The notes below the pieces were generated by a model. The model had not been told where the DNA came from. It searched no databases and saw only the letters and a program-made list of their open reading frames with translations. A stretch of DNA of 64,000 bases, from the NCBI GenBank assembly GCA_035370245.1, contig DAOOVO010000007.1, forward strand, positions 8,556 to 72,555. Direction: 5' to 3'. Source of the stretch: Pseudobacteroides sp035370245. Lineage in GTDB: Bacteria; Bacillota; Clostridia; Acetivibrionales; DSM-2933. Positions 18,563 to 27,622 of the stretch are shown one piece after another (positions within the stretch are counted from its first letter, which is position 1; the number at the start of each line of letters is the position of its first letter). Made by a program: the position numbers and the translations under genes.

Positions 18563-18945
18563 AACAACATCTCCTGTGGATTAATCGTAAATATACATAA
18601 AAATTAATATCAATTTTATCATAATTTTAAATAATTATATAATATAATATATGATTAAATATAATTGCTAATACTTTTTGTTTGGAAATGGAGGAATTGG
18701 CTTTAGTTCTATAGAAAATAAAAATAGCATATAAACTATGGAATTCAGCCGCATTTTATGGAGGTTATATATGCTTAGATTGAATAAAATAGTTTTATTA
18801 GAATATTGACAGCTTAAATTCCGGATACAAAAAGAATTATATTTAAAATATATTGATATTGGTATACTATTAAAGGACATCAATGGAAATATGAACAACA
18901 TATTTAATGTAATAAAAAATAAATTTAAATGACGGAGGTTTAGTT
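18563..18945. other. Intergenic region between hom and pepF
   Basis: 383 bases of AT-rich DNA between divergent genes. It holds a possible 12-codon frame at 18771-18809 (MLRLNKIVLLEY) with a good GGAGG ribosome site, a TTGACA at 18806 and a TATACT at 18863 that are not correctly spaced. No riboswitch or terminator is recognised. Confidence 0.5.
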
Positions 18946-20748
18946 ATGGCAAGTAATACATTACCGAAAAGAAGTGAGATTGATGAAAAGTATAAGTGGA
19001 AGCTTGAGGATATATATGATAGCCGTGAGAAGTGGGAAGAGGATTTTGAAAAAGTAAAAATATTATGCGGTGAAATCGCCAAATATGCAGGTACTTTGGG
19101 AAAAAGTGCGGATAATCTTGAGAAATGTTTATGTTTAAGGGATGATATCCTAAGCATGCTTGACAACATATATGTCTATGCACGTATGAAGAGGGATGAA
19201 GATAACTCAGATCCTGTATATCAGGCTCTCACTGATAGAGCATCTACTCTTGGAACAGAAATCGGTTCAATACTGTCGTTCATTGTGCCGGAGTTGATAT
19301 CCGTTTCTGAAGATGTATTATATGGCTTTATAAAAAGCAACAACAAATTGAAATTGTATGAGCAATTTATAAATGAAATAATCAGGCAGAAAAAGCATAT
19401 ATTGTCGGAAAAGGAAGAAAAAATAATTGCTATGTCTTATGAGCTTGCTTCCACTCCAAAGGATGTTTTTACAATGCTTAATAATGCAGACATCAAGTTT
19501 CCCTTTGTTAAGGATGAAGAAGGGAATGAAATAGAACTTACAAAAGGAAGATATATAACACTTTTGGAAAGTCACGACAGGAGCGTTAGGGAAGAAGCTT
19601 TTCATGCACTTTACGATACATATAAGAAGCAAAAGAACACCATCGCAGCATCCCTTGCAGGCAATGTAAAAGCCAACAGATTTTATGCTACTGTCAGGAA
19701 CTATGGCTCATCTATTGAAGCATCGTTGGATGATGATAATGTACAGGTAAATGTATATGATAACCTTATATCAACGGTTAACAATAATTTGGGACTGCTG
19801 CATCGTTATTTAAGTCTCAGGAAGAAGGCACTGAAGCTGGATGAGCTTCATATGTATGACCTGTATGTGCCTATTGTTCAAGAGTCAAAGAAAAAAATAT
19901 CCTATGAAGAAGCACTTGATATGGTTATACAAGGTCTTAGCCCTATGGGAGAAGATTATATCAACCTTCTTAAAAATGCTTTTAATTCAGGCTGGATTGA
20001 TGTATATGAAAACGAAGGAAAAACAAGCGGAGCGTACTCCTGGGGTTCTTACAAGAGTCATCCCTATGTTCTTCTAAATTTCCAGGGAACTATCAATGAT
20101 GTGTTTACCATTGCACATGAAATGGGTCATGCTTTGCATACCTATTATACCAATAGTACCCAGCCTTATATATACTCACACTATAAGATATTTGTTGCTG
20201 AGGTAGCTTCTACGGTTAATGAACTTCTGCTTATGAATTATTTGCTTGAAAAAACCACGGATAAAAATGAAAAAGCATACCTTTTGAATCATTATCTTGA
20301 GGAATTCCGCGGAACAGTATTCAGACAGGTAATGTTTGCAGAATTCGAAAAGATAATACATGAAAGATTCGAGAAAGGTGAAGCACTTACACCCCAAATG
20401 TTCTGCAGTATTTATAGGGAGCTTAATTTAAAATACTTCGGAAGCGTTACGGTGGTTGATGAAGACATTGATATGGAATGGGCTCGTATCCCGCATTTCT
20501 ACAATAGCTTTTATGTATATAAATATGCAACGGGATTTTCGGCGGCTGCATCCATATCAAAGAAAATACTGAATGAAGGCAAGCTGGCTGTGGAAAAGTA
20601 CAAGGAGTTTTTAAGAAGCGGTTCATCAAATTATCCGTTGGAGCTTTTGAAAATAACAGGAGTAGACCTTTCTGTGCCAAAGCCTGTTGAGGATGCATTA
20701 AAGGTATTTGAAGAGATACTATCTGAATTGGAAGCTTTACTTGGCTAA
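18946..20748 (+). CDS. pepF: Oligoendopeptidase F
   Basis: A 600-residue M3-family zinc metallopeptidase that trims oligopeptides in the cytoplasm. The zinc motif HEMGHALH has H391, E392 and H395, with the downstream glutamate in VAEVASTVNELL. The N-terminal helical region (LPKRSEIDEKYKWKLEDIYDSREKWEEDF) is diagnostic for PepF. The full length is normal. It starts after GACGGAGG. The M29 aminopeptidase follows after 38 bases, so the pair may form a peptide-degradation unit: endopeptidase, then aminopeptidase. Confidence 0.96.
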   Translation: MASNTLPKRSEIDEKYKWKLEDIYDSREKWEEDFEKVKILCGEIAKYAGTLGKSADNLEKCLCLRDDILSMLDNIYVYARMKRDEDNSDPVYQALTDRASTLGTEIGSILSFIVPELISVSEDVLYGFIKSNNKLKLYEQFINEIIRQKKHILSEKEEKIIAMSYELASTPKDVFTMLNNADIKFPFVKDEEGNEIELTKGRYITLLESHDRSVREEAFHALYDTYKKQKNTIAASLAGNVKANRFYATVRNYGSSIEASLDDDNVQVNVYDNLISTVNNNLGLLHRYLSLRKKALKLDELHMYDLYVPIVQESKKKISYEEALDMVIQGLSPMGEDYINLLKNAFNSGWIDVYENEGKTSGAYSWGSYKSHPYVLLNFQGTINDVFTIAHEMGHALHTYYTNSTQPYIYSHYKIFVAEVASTVNELLLMNYLLEKTTDKNEKAYLLNHYLEEFRGTVFRQVMFAEFEKIIHERFEKGEALTPQMFCSIYRELNLKYFGSVTVVDEDIDMEWARIPHFYNSFYVYKYATGFSAAASISKKILNEGKLAVEKYKEFLRSGSSNYPLELLKITGVDLSVPKPVEDALKVFEEILSELEALLG

Positions 20749-20786
20749 CAATTCAATATAAACAATTTGAGAAAGGAATTTTACTT

Positions 20787-21902
20787 ATGAAGGATGCAAG
20801 GATTATCAAGCTGGCTGAAAATATAATTAATTATTCTGTTGAGATAAAGAAAGGGGAAAAGATCCTTATTGAGACCTTTGGGGATAGTTTCGAGCTTACC
20901 AGAGAGCTTGTAAGACAAACCTATAAGGCAGGAGGAATACCGTATTTAACAAATAAAAACAATGAGCTTATAAGAGTACTGCTGGAAGGTTGCAATGAAG
21001 AGCAAATAAAGGAAATGGCATTCTTTGAAATAGAAAGAATGAAGAGAATGGATGCCTATGTAGGAATCAGAGCAAGCAATAATGTAAGCGAGCTTGGACA
21101 GGTGGCATCGGATAAAATGGATATCTATATGAAGTATTACCAGAAACCGCTTCACTCTGATGTAAGGGTGAAAAGTACAAAATGGTGTATATTGAGGTAT
21201 CCAAATGATTCAATGGCACAGCTTGCCAATATGCCTACCGAAGTATTTGAGGACTTTTACTTTAATGTATGCAACCTTGATTATAAAAAAATGTCCAAAG
21301 CAATGGATGTGTTGGTTGAGTATATGGAAAAGACCGACAGGGTTAGAATAACAGGCAAGGATACCGATTTATCCTTCTCTATAAAAGGAATGCCGGCAAT
21401 AAAATGTGACGGAAAGCTTAATATCCCTGATGGTGAGGTGTTCTCTGCTCCCATAAAGGATTCTGTCAACGGTGTGATAAGCTATAATACTCCCGCTGTT
21501 TATATGGGAGTTACGTATGAGAATATCAGACTGGAATTTAAAGACGGTAAAATAATTAAGGCCACAGCAAATGATACGGAGCGTATAAACAAAGTTTTTG
21601 ATACCGATGAAGGTGCGAGGTATGTTGGAGAGTTTGCCATAGGAGTAAACCCATACATAGAGAAACCAATGAAGGACACCCTTTTTGACGAGAAGATAAA
21701 AGGAAGCATACACTTTACCCCCGGAAGCTGCTATGATGAATGTGATAACGGAAACAAATCCGCTATTCATTGGGATTTGGTGTTCATTCAAAGACCTGAA
21801 TACGGCGGGGGAGAGATTTGGTTTGACGATAAACTCATAAGGAAAGACGGTGTATTTGTTGTCGATGAATTAAAATACCTCAACCCGGAAAATTTGATTT
21901 GA
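20787..21902 (+). CDS. M29-family aminopeptidase
   Basis: A 371-residue aminopeptidase of family M29 (AmpS/PepS/aminopeptidase T). The typical metal-ligand segments are present: SGVxNxPDGEVFSAP-type DGKLNIPDGEVFSAPIKDSVNG (about 211-232), GEFAIGVNPYI (about 276-286), IHFTPGSCYDECDNGNKSAIHWDLVF (about 312-336) and GGGEIWFDDKLIRKDGVF at the end. The metal pair cleaves N-terminal residues from peptides. The start follows GAAAGGAA. It is probably cotranscribed with pepF. Confidence 0.93.
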   Translation: MKDARIIKLAENIINYSVEIKKGEKILIETFGDSFELTRELVRQTYKAGGIPYLTNKNNELIRVLLEGCNEEQIKEMAFFEIERMKRMDAYVGIRASNNVSELGQVASDKMDIYMKYYQKPLHSDVRVKSTKWCILRYPNDSMAQLANMPTEVFEDFYFNVCNLDYKKMSKAMDVLVEYMEKTDRVRITGKDTDLSFSIKGMPAIKCDGKLNIPDGEVFSAPIKDSVNGVISYNTPAVYMGVTYENIRLEFKDGKIIKATANDTERINKVFDTDEGARYVGEFAIGVNPYIEKPMKDTLFDEKIKGSIHFTPGSCYDECDNGNKSAIHWDLVFIQRPEYGGGEIWFDDKLIRKDGVFVVDELKYLNPENLI

Positions 21903-21929
21903 TTTTATCACAGCAGTAAAACATTGCTC

Positions 21930-21958
21930 TTGACAATCATCTCTGTTCTTAATATAAT
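21930..21958 (+). promoter_or_regulatory. Consensus sigma-A promoter
   Basis: TTGACA at 21930-21935 and TATAAT at 21953-21958 are separated by exactly 17 bases: a perfect consensus promoter and the strongest in the window. It reads into a 24-codon remnant only. Confidence 0.9.
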
Positions 21959-21989
21959 GATAATATCAATATGATAATATCATTATATT
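21951..21989. promoter_or_regulatory. Operator-like dyad over the -10 box
   Basis: Two 17-base arms (AATATAATGATAATATC and its complement with one mismatch) flank five bases. The dyad begins at the -10 hexamer and runs through the expected transcription start. It also contains a 12-bp direct repeat ATGATAATATCA with a 14-base period. This is the geometry of a repressor site; TGATAAT-type half sites recall Fur/DtxR boxes, but the repressor is unknown. Confidence 0.65.
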
Positions 21990-22003
21990 AAGGAGGAGAT
22001 GCT

Positions 22004-22078
22004 ATGAAATTATTAATGCCCGAAAAACAAAACATTTTTCTACGGGCCCCGAATTTTTATAAAATGGGCAGTTGTTAA
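22004..22078 (+). pseudogene. 24-codon gene remnant
   Basis: An ATG with an excellent AAGGAGGAG ribosome site opens a frame of only 24 codons (MKLLMPEKQN to KMGSC, stop TAA). With a consensus promoter and operator in front, this looks like the 5' end of a regulated gene whose remainder was lost when the adjacent DNA was rearranged. It could instead be a real small protein. The stop overlaps the convergent DUF6485 stop. Confidence 0.4.
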
Positions 22079-22266
22079 CCATTCTTTTTATAATCTTTGT
22101 AGAGATTATCAATCGACCTGTCATAAGTCTTTTCACCGGATTTGGAAAAGAAGCATCCCGGTACTTCTCCACCTCTGCGATGGTATGCAACACATTCACA
22201 GCATTTGCCATGACGTGAACATGATGTATATGTACAAGTGCAATTAATAGTATTGTTACAAGCCAT
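22075..22266 (-). CDS. DUF6485 small cysteine-rich protein
   Basis: A 63-residue protein with eight cysteines (positions 3, 9, 11, 16, 22, 23, 25 and 38) in the pattern CxCTYTSCSRHGKCCECVxYHR, then a PGCFF and a KTYDRSI tail. This matches the DUF6485 family of small clostridial proteins, probably metal-binding; the function is unknown. The ATG at 22266 follows GGAGGG. A promoter (TTGAAA, 17 bases, TATAAT) lies at 22329-22301 on the same strand, inside the remnant ABC gene region. It is wedged between two gene fragments. Confidence 0.85.
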   Translation of the reverse strand: MACNNTINCTCTYTSCSRHGKCCECVAYHRRGGEVPGCFFSKSGEKTYDRSIDNLYKDYKKNG

Positions 22267-22300
22267 TAAAATCCCTCCAGAATGTAAATTTATCATAATT

Positions 22301-22329
22301 ATTATAGTAAAAAAACGGTTACGTTTCAA
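22301..22329 (-). promoter_or_regulatory. Promoter of the DUF6485 gene
   Basis: On the minus strand, TTGAAA (22329-22324), a 17-base spacer and TATAAT (22306-22301) stand 35 bases before the start codon. Confidence 0.8.
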
Positions 22330-22330
22330 T

Positions 22331-23140
22331 TCACCTAAAGCGGATGATCCGGCGGATGCCGTGGGAATCTGTGCTGAGGCCAACCGGGTAGAAGGTGCAC
22401 AGCCAATCAAAGGGGAAGTAGTTTTGAAGAATGTAACATTCGGTTATGTTCCAGGTAAAATCGTACTCAAACACATCAATGTTTGTGCTAAACCCGGTCA
22501 AAAAATTGCATTTGTCGGATCTACAGGTGCAGGAAAGACAACCGTTACAAACCTTATAAACAGGTTTTATGAAATTGAAGAGGGAGAAATATTGATCGAT
22601 GGCATCAATATTAAGGATATCAGAAAGGATTCATTAAGAAGCAATATAGCAATGGTGCTTCAAGATACCCATTTATTTTCCGGAACAGTCAGAGAGAATA
22701 TTCTGTATGGATGTCTTGATGCTACAGATGAAGAAGTTATTGCTGCTGCTAAGGTAGCATGTGCTCATTCATTTATAGAAAGACTGCCTCAAGGGTATGA
22801 TACTGTATTAGAAGGTGATGGTGCCAATTTGAGCCAGGGTGAGCGGCAGCTTCTCAATATCCCACGGGCTGCCATATCAAAAGCTCCTATTCTGATACTT
22901 GACGAAGCAACCAGTTCAGTGGATACAAGAACTGAGAAACACATTGAACGCGGTATGGACCGGCTAATGAAGAACAGCACTACCTTTGTAATTGCACATA
23001 GACTATCTACAGTACGAAATTCCGACCAGATTATTGTATTGGAACATGGTGAAATTATGGAACAAGGTATACATGAAATACTTCTTGAAATGGCTGGAAG
23101 ATACTGTAAGCTTTACACCGGAGTAATTGAGCTGGATTAA
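22331..23140 (+). pseudogene. ABC exporter remnant: nucleotide-binding domain only
   Basis: The frame encodes only the C-terminal ATPase half of an ABC exporter of the MsbA/MDR type. Visible are the linker end (IKGEVVLKNVTFGY), Walker A GSTGAGKTT, the Q-loop VLQDTHLF, signature LSQGERQLL, Walker B ILILDEATS and the H-loop IAHRLST. The six membrane helices that should precede it (about 330 residues) are absent, no ribosome site is present at the left edge, and the left edge runs into the DUF6485 promoter. The segment after the signature reads NIPRAA instead of the usual xIARAA. I interpret it as the surviving 3' end of a deleted gene whose promoter may be the one at 21930. Confidence 0.8.
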
Positions 23141-23187
23141 AAAGATATGATTGTATAAATAGAATTCGAAAGATATAATTGTATAAA
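23141..23187. repeat. Two 19-bp direct repeats
   Basis: AAAGATATGATTGTATAAA at 23141 recurs with one change at 23169, a 28-base period, right after the ABC remnant. Further AAAGATTATAA-type copies follow up to the next ribosome site. Confidence 0.7.
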
Positions 23188-23252
23188 AAGTATATTAAAG
23201 AAGTATATAAAAGAAATATAAAAGATTATAAAGATTATAAGGAGGAGTAGAA

Positions 23253-23645
23253 ATGCAAGAGGTTTATGAGTTTTTAAAGAATTGCGGAACATATTACTTG
23301 GCTACTGTAGAAGGAGATCAGCCTAGAGTTAGGCCATTTGGTACAGTAGATATTTTTGAAGGCAAACTTTATATTCAGACAGGTAAGGTAAAAGCGGTGT
23401 CTAAGCAGATTCAGGCGAATCCAAAAGTAGAGCTTTGTGCTTTTGCTGATGGAAAATGGCTCAGAGTAGCGGGTGAGCTTGTTAGAGATGACAGGGTAGA
23501 GGCCAAAAAGCATATGCTTGATAATTATCCTCAGCTTCAATCTATGTATAAAGCGGAGGATGACAATACCGAGGTTCTTTACTTCAAGGATGCGACGGCT
23601 ACTTTCTATTCATTTACCGGTGAGCCGAAGGTAATTAAATTTTAA
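23253..23645 (+). CDS. Pyridoxamine 5'-phosphate oxidase family protein
   Basis: A 130-residue split-barrel flavin-binding protein of the PNPOx-like superfamily. The core motif YLATVEGDQPRVRPFGTVDIFEGKLYIQTGKVKAVSKQIQANPKVELCAF spans residues 13-63 and is typical of small clostridial members. The physiological substrate is unknown; related proteins bind FMN or F420-like cofactors. The ATG follows AAGGAGGAG. The preceding 110 bases are AT-rich with short repeats. It faces the PMT gene with a terminator between. Confidence 0.9.
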   Translation: MQEVYEFLKNCGTYYLATVEGDQPRVRPFGTVDIFEGKLYIQTGKVKAVSKQIQANPKVELCAFADGKWLRVAGELVRDDRVEAKKHMLDNYPQLQSMYKAEDDNTEVLYFKDATATFYSFTGEPKVIKF

Positions 23646-23708
23646 TAATGTAAATTTACAACAATAGCGATATAAAATATAAAAATAGATAGTATGACTT
23701 GCATAAAA

Positions 23709-23732
23709 AAGGGACTGCCAAAAACAGCCCCT
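23709..23732 (-). terminator. Terminator of the PMT gene
   Basis: On the minus strand AAGGGGCTG pairs with CAGTCCCTT (one G-U wobble) around a short loop and is followed by TTTT. On the plus strand the stem has an A-C mismatch and is weaker. Confidence 0.75.
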
Positions 23733-23743
23733 TAATTTATTTC

Positions 23744-26356
23744 TTATAATACATTATACCACCTTACGGTATTTAGGTAACTGTCATCAACGACCATTCC
23801 CGAAAGTGCCGGATAGAACCAGACAAAGAAGATTGCAATAATGGCAAGGAAGCTGTAGAAAATACACTTCGTAACAAGTCTTGCCTTTTCTTCAGATTTT
23901 TTACTCATATATGCTTTTCCTATTATCTTCGGCAGATCGTCATAAATAAATTTAAGCAGATAAACAAGTGCCATGATGAGGAACGGTATAGCTGTAAAGT
24001 AGTGGTATATAAACATACAACCGCCTCGGTTTGTTATGAACCATGGTAGGTATTGGAACCCATAGCCAACAATTATAAAGAACACTCGCTTATCACGTTT
24101 CCAGAGACCTATGGCCATGATAGCAAAAATACTAAATAGTCCGAACCAGAGTATAATGGGATGCCCCATTGTATACATTAGGGATACTTTGCCGGCAGGT
24201 TGGTTGGTATCACGATACTCTAAAAGCGGCTTATAGCCTACAGCCCACTCCCAGGGGTTGGACTGGTACGGATGGGTTGCCACAAGGTCCGAATGGTATT
24301 CGTACATATTTTTTTGATACCTGACAACCTCTTCAAGGTTATGTGAAGGACCTGGAAGAGTAATTATGGGCAGATATGAAGATACATATATTATGCCCGG
24401 TATAATCACAAAGAATAGAATACATGTCAGTGGAGTCAACACCAGCTTGTTTTTAATAAAGTCACGGGTCCATGCAGGAAACTTGCCTTTAATCTTTTTG
24501 CTTATTGCTTTTTTGTAATCAATGACTTCCAGTCCCATTCCCACAAAGAACAATGTAGCCAGACCGAAACCTGTCCATAGTGCCGTCCATTTGCTTGCGG
24601 CAGCAAGACCCCAGAATATTCCTGCGAGTAAAAGAGGCTTAAGTGAATTCTTAAATCCAACTTTGTAGGATTTTTTGATAAAGGCATCATACATGAAGAA
24701 ATATGTGATTATGATGAAAAATGTAGGATAGGAGTCAATAGTTCCTATTCTCGTCTGAGCAAAATGCATAAACTCAAACATCATCATAAAAGCACTTGCA
24801 AAGGCAAATATTCTTTTGTGGAATACCTTTTTACCCAGGAGGTACATGGCCGGAATCATTAATGCTCCGAAAATTGTTCCCATGATTCTGAATCCGAATG
24901 GGTTCATTCCGAATATGAGTACACCCAGAGCCATAATAACCTTGCCAAGAGGCGGATGGGTTGTTTCGTAAGGCTCCATCCTGTGTATGTGCTCATAAGC
25001 GGTCCTCGGGTGATATATTTCATCAAAGTATGTTGAATTCATATAAGTGTTGTAATATCTTGCAGTATCCTGCTCATCAAAAAGATTTTCAACCGTACCT
25101 ACATCTTTTTTCGGATTTGTGTTGATTTCTTCCAGTTTAAAGCCTTTTATAGGCTCTTTGCTGCCTTTTTCATAAAATGCTATTTCGTTTATTGCAGCAC
25201 CTGAGGACTCTACAATAAATTTAACTTTATTTGTAGTGAAGTTTATATCGGAAATATACTGCCATCTGAATACATTGTAGACATCCTGGCTCATTGTTCC
25301 GATAGTTACGAAATTTCCTTCAGGATCCAAAGCTTGCACGGTATATTTTCCGTCTCCAATATTATCGTGATAACCGATTCTTGACAGGTTGTATTTTTTA
25401 TCGAAGGTTACCACAAAGCTTTCACCTGAAGATGCAGGTTTCCAGAAAGTTTCGGGTGCAGTCATTTCACCCAGGTTGTACAAAGCTATAATCATGTAAA
25501 CCAGAGTCATAACACTCATTATAATCCAGTCTTTTTTATCCAATTTAAATGGTGGAGGCTGATTTTTTGCAGCGGTTTCTTCCTGTTGAGAAGAGCCTTT
25601 CTTTAATGCAACATTTGAACTTTTTGTATTCGAACTTTTTGTTTTATCCGAATCCTGTACATTTTTCTTAGGACTCTTAAGAACGAAGAAAAGAATGGCA
25701 CCTATTGCAGCAAGGAGTGAAAGGCTTAAATATACAAGCCATGACTTGTCTCCGTCGTCTAAACCTCCACCGTTTGTTTCGTTGGAATAAAACGGAAGTT
25801 CTACAGCATCTACGGGTACACTGTCAACTTTTTCTACAGATATATCATCAAAGTATGCTGTTCCGGTGTTAAGGCTGCCATATCCGCCGAGGCCTGCCGT
25901 TACAGTAAGGGATGTTTGGCTTTTACCGGTACGACCATACATTTCTATATATTTCCAGTCGGTTGTGCCTTTTACATCAGTGGATGTGACTTGCAGCATA
26001 TAAATTGAAAAGTTAGCACCTTTTTGTTCTTCACCGACATTTTCTGTTTTTATCCAGCCGGATATCTTGTATATGGAATCCGGTTCAACATCAACTGTTT
26101 GTTTTAGTCTTGAGTCTCCTTCTTTTGTGTTTATAATTACAGCACATTGCTTACCGCTATGAAATACATCGCTTACAACCTTGATTTCTTTTTGACCGTC
26201 AGATGCTTCCCATATATCCTGATCCCAGGAATAAGGTTTATCGGCATCTTCAAAGCCGGGATTTTTAAGTAAGTTGTTTCCTTCAGCAAAAGACACACTG
26301 CATAGGCTTAAGGCCAACAGTATAGCTGAAAGAATCGGTAGAAGAAAATTTTTCAT
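23744..26356 (-). CDS. PMT-family protein O-mannosyltransferase with added binding domains
   Basis: An 870-residue polytopic GT39-type glycosyltransferase. The catalytic D445-E446 pair lies in YFDEIYHPRTAYEH, and the family motif HPPLGK lies at 467-472; about eleven membrane helices follow. Two features are extra. Residues 1-24 are a signal peptide followed by a jelly-roll-like domain (about 28-175; NLLKNPGFEDADKPYSWD and AYFDDISVEKV) of the CBM4/9 kind, then a membrane span at about 206-226 and a charged linker. After the next span (about 277-295), a discoidin-like segment (about 300-400; WKPASSGESFVVTFDKKYNLSRIGYH) sits in the first outer loop. PMT enzymes transfer mannose or related sugar from a polyprenyl carrier to exported proteins; the added domains suggest glycan contact. 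Confidence 0.88.
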   Translation of the reverse strand: MKNFLLPILSAILLALSLCSVSFAEGNNLLKNPGFEDADKPYSWDQDIWEASDGQKEIKVVSDVFHSGKQCAVIINTKEGDSRLKQTVDVEPDSIYKISGWIKTENVGEEQKGANFSIYMLQVTSTDVKGTTDWKYIEMYGRTGKSQTSLTVTAGLGGYGSLNTGTAYFDDISVEKVDSVPVDAVELPFYSNETNGGGLDDGDKSWLVYLSLSLLAAIGAILFFVLKSPKKNVQDSDKTKSSNTKSSNVALKKGSSQQEETAAKNQPPPFKLDKKDWIIMSVMTLVYMIIALYNLGEMTAPETFWKPASSGESFVVTFDKKYNLSRIGYHDNIGDGKYTVQALDPEGNFVTIGTMSQDVYNVFRWQYISDINFTTNKVKFIVESSGAAINEIAFYEKGSKEPIKGFKLEEINTNPKKDVGTVENLFDEQDTARYYNTYMNSTYFDEIYHPRTAYEHIHRMEPYETTHPPLGKVIMALGVLIFGMNPFGFRIMGTIFGALMIPAMYLLGKKVFHKRIFAFASAFMMMFEFMHFAQTRIGTIDSYPTFFIIITYFFMYDAFIKKSYKVGFKNSLKPLLLAGIFWGLAAASKWTALWTGFGLATLFFVGMGLEVIDYKKAISKKIKGKFPAWTRDFIKNKLVLTPLTCILFFVIIPGIIYVSSYLPIITLPGPSHNLEEVVRYQKNMYEYHSDLVATHPYQSNPWEWAVGYKPLLEYRDTNQPAGKVSLMYTMGHPIILWFGLFSIFAIMAIGLWKRDKRVFFIIVGYGFQYLPWFITNRGGCMFIYHYFTAIPFLIMALVYLLKFIYDDLPKIIGKAYMSKKSEEKARLVTKCIFYSFLAIIAIFFVWFYPALSGMVVDDSYLNTVRWYNVL

Positions 26357-26499
26357 TTTTTGACCACCCTCTTAAAAGAAATTTTATAAAATCATTAATG
26401 CCTTCTTAAAATTTAAATGTAAATTTAGGTACATCCTCCCTTCCACAAATAGATTGTAAACCATAGAGGCATTTGTTTCAACAAGTAAATATATTTTGC

Positions 26500-27564
26500 T
26501 TAAATTATGCTTTCCACTGCGTTGGTTAATGCAATAATGCACAGGATAAAAAACATAAAACCAATTACATAATTACTTTTGTATTTTTTGATGTTGTATG
26601 ATGATATAAGCAAAAGTCTTCTTTTCAAATTAGATTTACCGCTTGAAAAGCAAACTGCATTGCTAAGAGACAAATCATTATAAGAATATCTTTTTGCAAC
26701 CTCAATGAGTGCCAAACCATAGTTCTTACGGTCTTGAGGCTTGATGAAGGAGAGTGCCAATTCATCGCATGCCAATTCAGAATCCTGTTTCATTTTTTTG
26801 AAGCCAATCCATATAATAGGATTAAACCAGTGAATAACCAATAGAACAGAAACAAATATATTGATTTGTATATCTTTTCTTTTGTAATGAGCCAATTCAT
26901 GATAAATGGAATACTTTAGTATCCATAAGCTCTTTTCATTAAGCATAGTTTCCGGTATAAGAAGTGTTTGTCCGGTCATACCGTACAAAGCCGGGGAGCT
27001 AAAGTTGGATACAGACTTTAGAACAATATTCCGTTTTATGTTAAGTTGTTTTTTACATTCATTGAGATATTCACATAATTCTTTATTATTGATAATGCCG
27101 CCTATTTCCATACTATGTATCATTTTAATATTTCTATGTAAAATATATGACAATGCAATTAATGCACCCAGCAACCAGATGAACAGACCGAATATTGACA
27201 AATAGACAGGATCGACTTTATCCGGAATATCTTTTTCTGCAATATTTTGTTGTGACCCCAATTTTACTGGAATTGGAGTGCTTTTAACGATATTGCTTGT
27301 AGCTGTGCTGATGGTATTTATAACATTATAACTTTCCGTTGTGATTTTATTATCGGTGAGATTGAATAAATTGTATATGCTGAGCTTACTTTGAGGACCA
27401 AAGGGTACAAGAAGCTTAAACACAACCAGAATCCAAATGATATGATGCCAGCTGGCTTTTAGCTTGTCCTTCAAAGCAAACTTTAAGCAGACTAAAAGTA
27501 TTATAAGGATAGATGCCATAACAGATGAGCATACAATCCATTTAAATAGTGCTACAGCTACCAA
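26500..27564 (-). CDS. BlaR1/MecR1-like M56 membrane peptidase
   Basis: A 354-residue sensor protease of family M56. It has N-terminal membrane spans, a zinc motif HELAH in SIYHELAHYKRKDIQ (about residues 217-221), a conserved ELACDELAL segment and a last membrane span at the very C-terminus. Unlike BlaR1 it lacks the extracellular penicillin-binding sensor domain, so its signal is unknown. The start is probably the TTG at 27564, which stands five bases after AGGTGA; the GTG at 27573 is inside that site. It follows the blaI-like gene by about 60 bases, the classic regulator-protease pair. Confidence 0.88.
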   Translation of the reverse strand: MVAVALFKWIVCSSVMASILIILLVCLKFALKDKLKASWHHIIWILVVFKLLVPFGPQSKLSIYNLFNLTDNKITTESYNVINTISTATSNIVKSTPIPVKLGSQQNIAEKDIPDKVDPVYLSIFGLFIWLLGALIALSYILHRNIKMIHSMEIGGIINNKELCEYLNECKKQLNIKRNIVLKSVSNFSSPALYGMTGQTLLIPETMLNEKSLWILKYSIYHELAHYKRKDIQINIFVSVLLVIHWFNPIIWIGFKKMKQDSELACDELALSFIKPQDRKNYGLALIEVAKRYSYNDLSLSNAVCFSSGKSNLKRRLLLISSYNIKKYKSNYVIGFMFFILCIIALTNAVESII

Positions 27565-27622
27565 AAGTGTCACCTGCTTTCAAATTATTACAAAAACCCG
27601 GATTAATCGTATTTAATATAGA

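Noticed and set aside
18771..18809. 12-codon frame with good GGAGG site upstream of pepF, possible leader peptide
   Set aside because: No runs of a regulatory amino acid and no terminator or antiterminator between it and pepF, which is not a biosynthetic gene.
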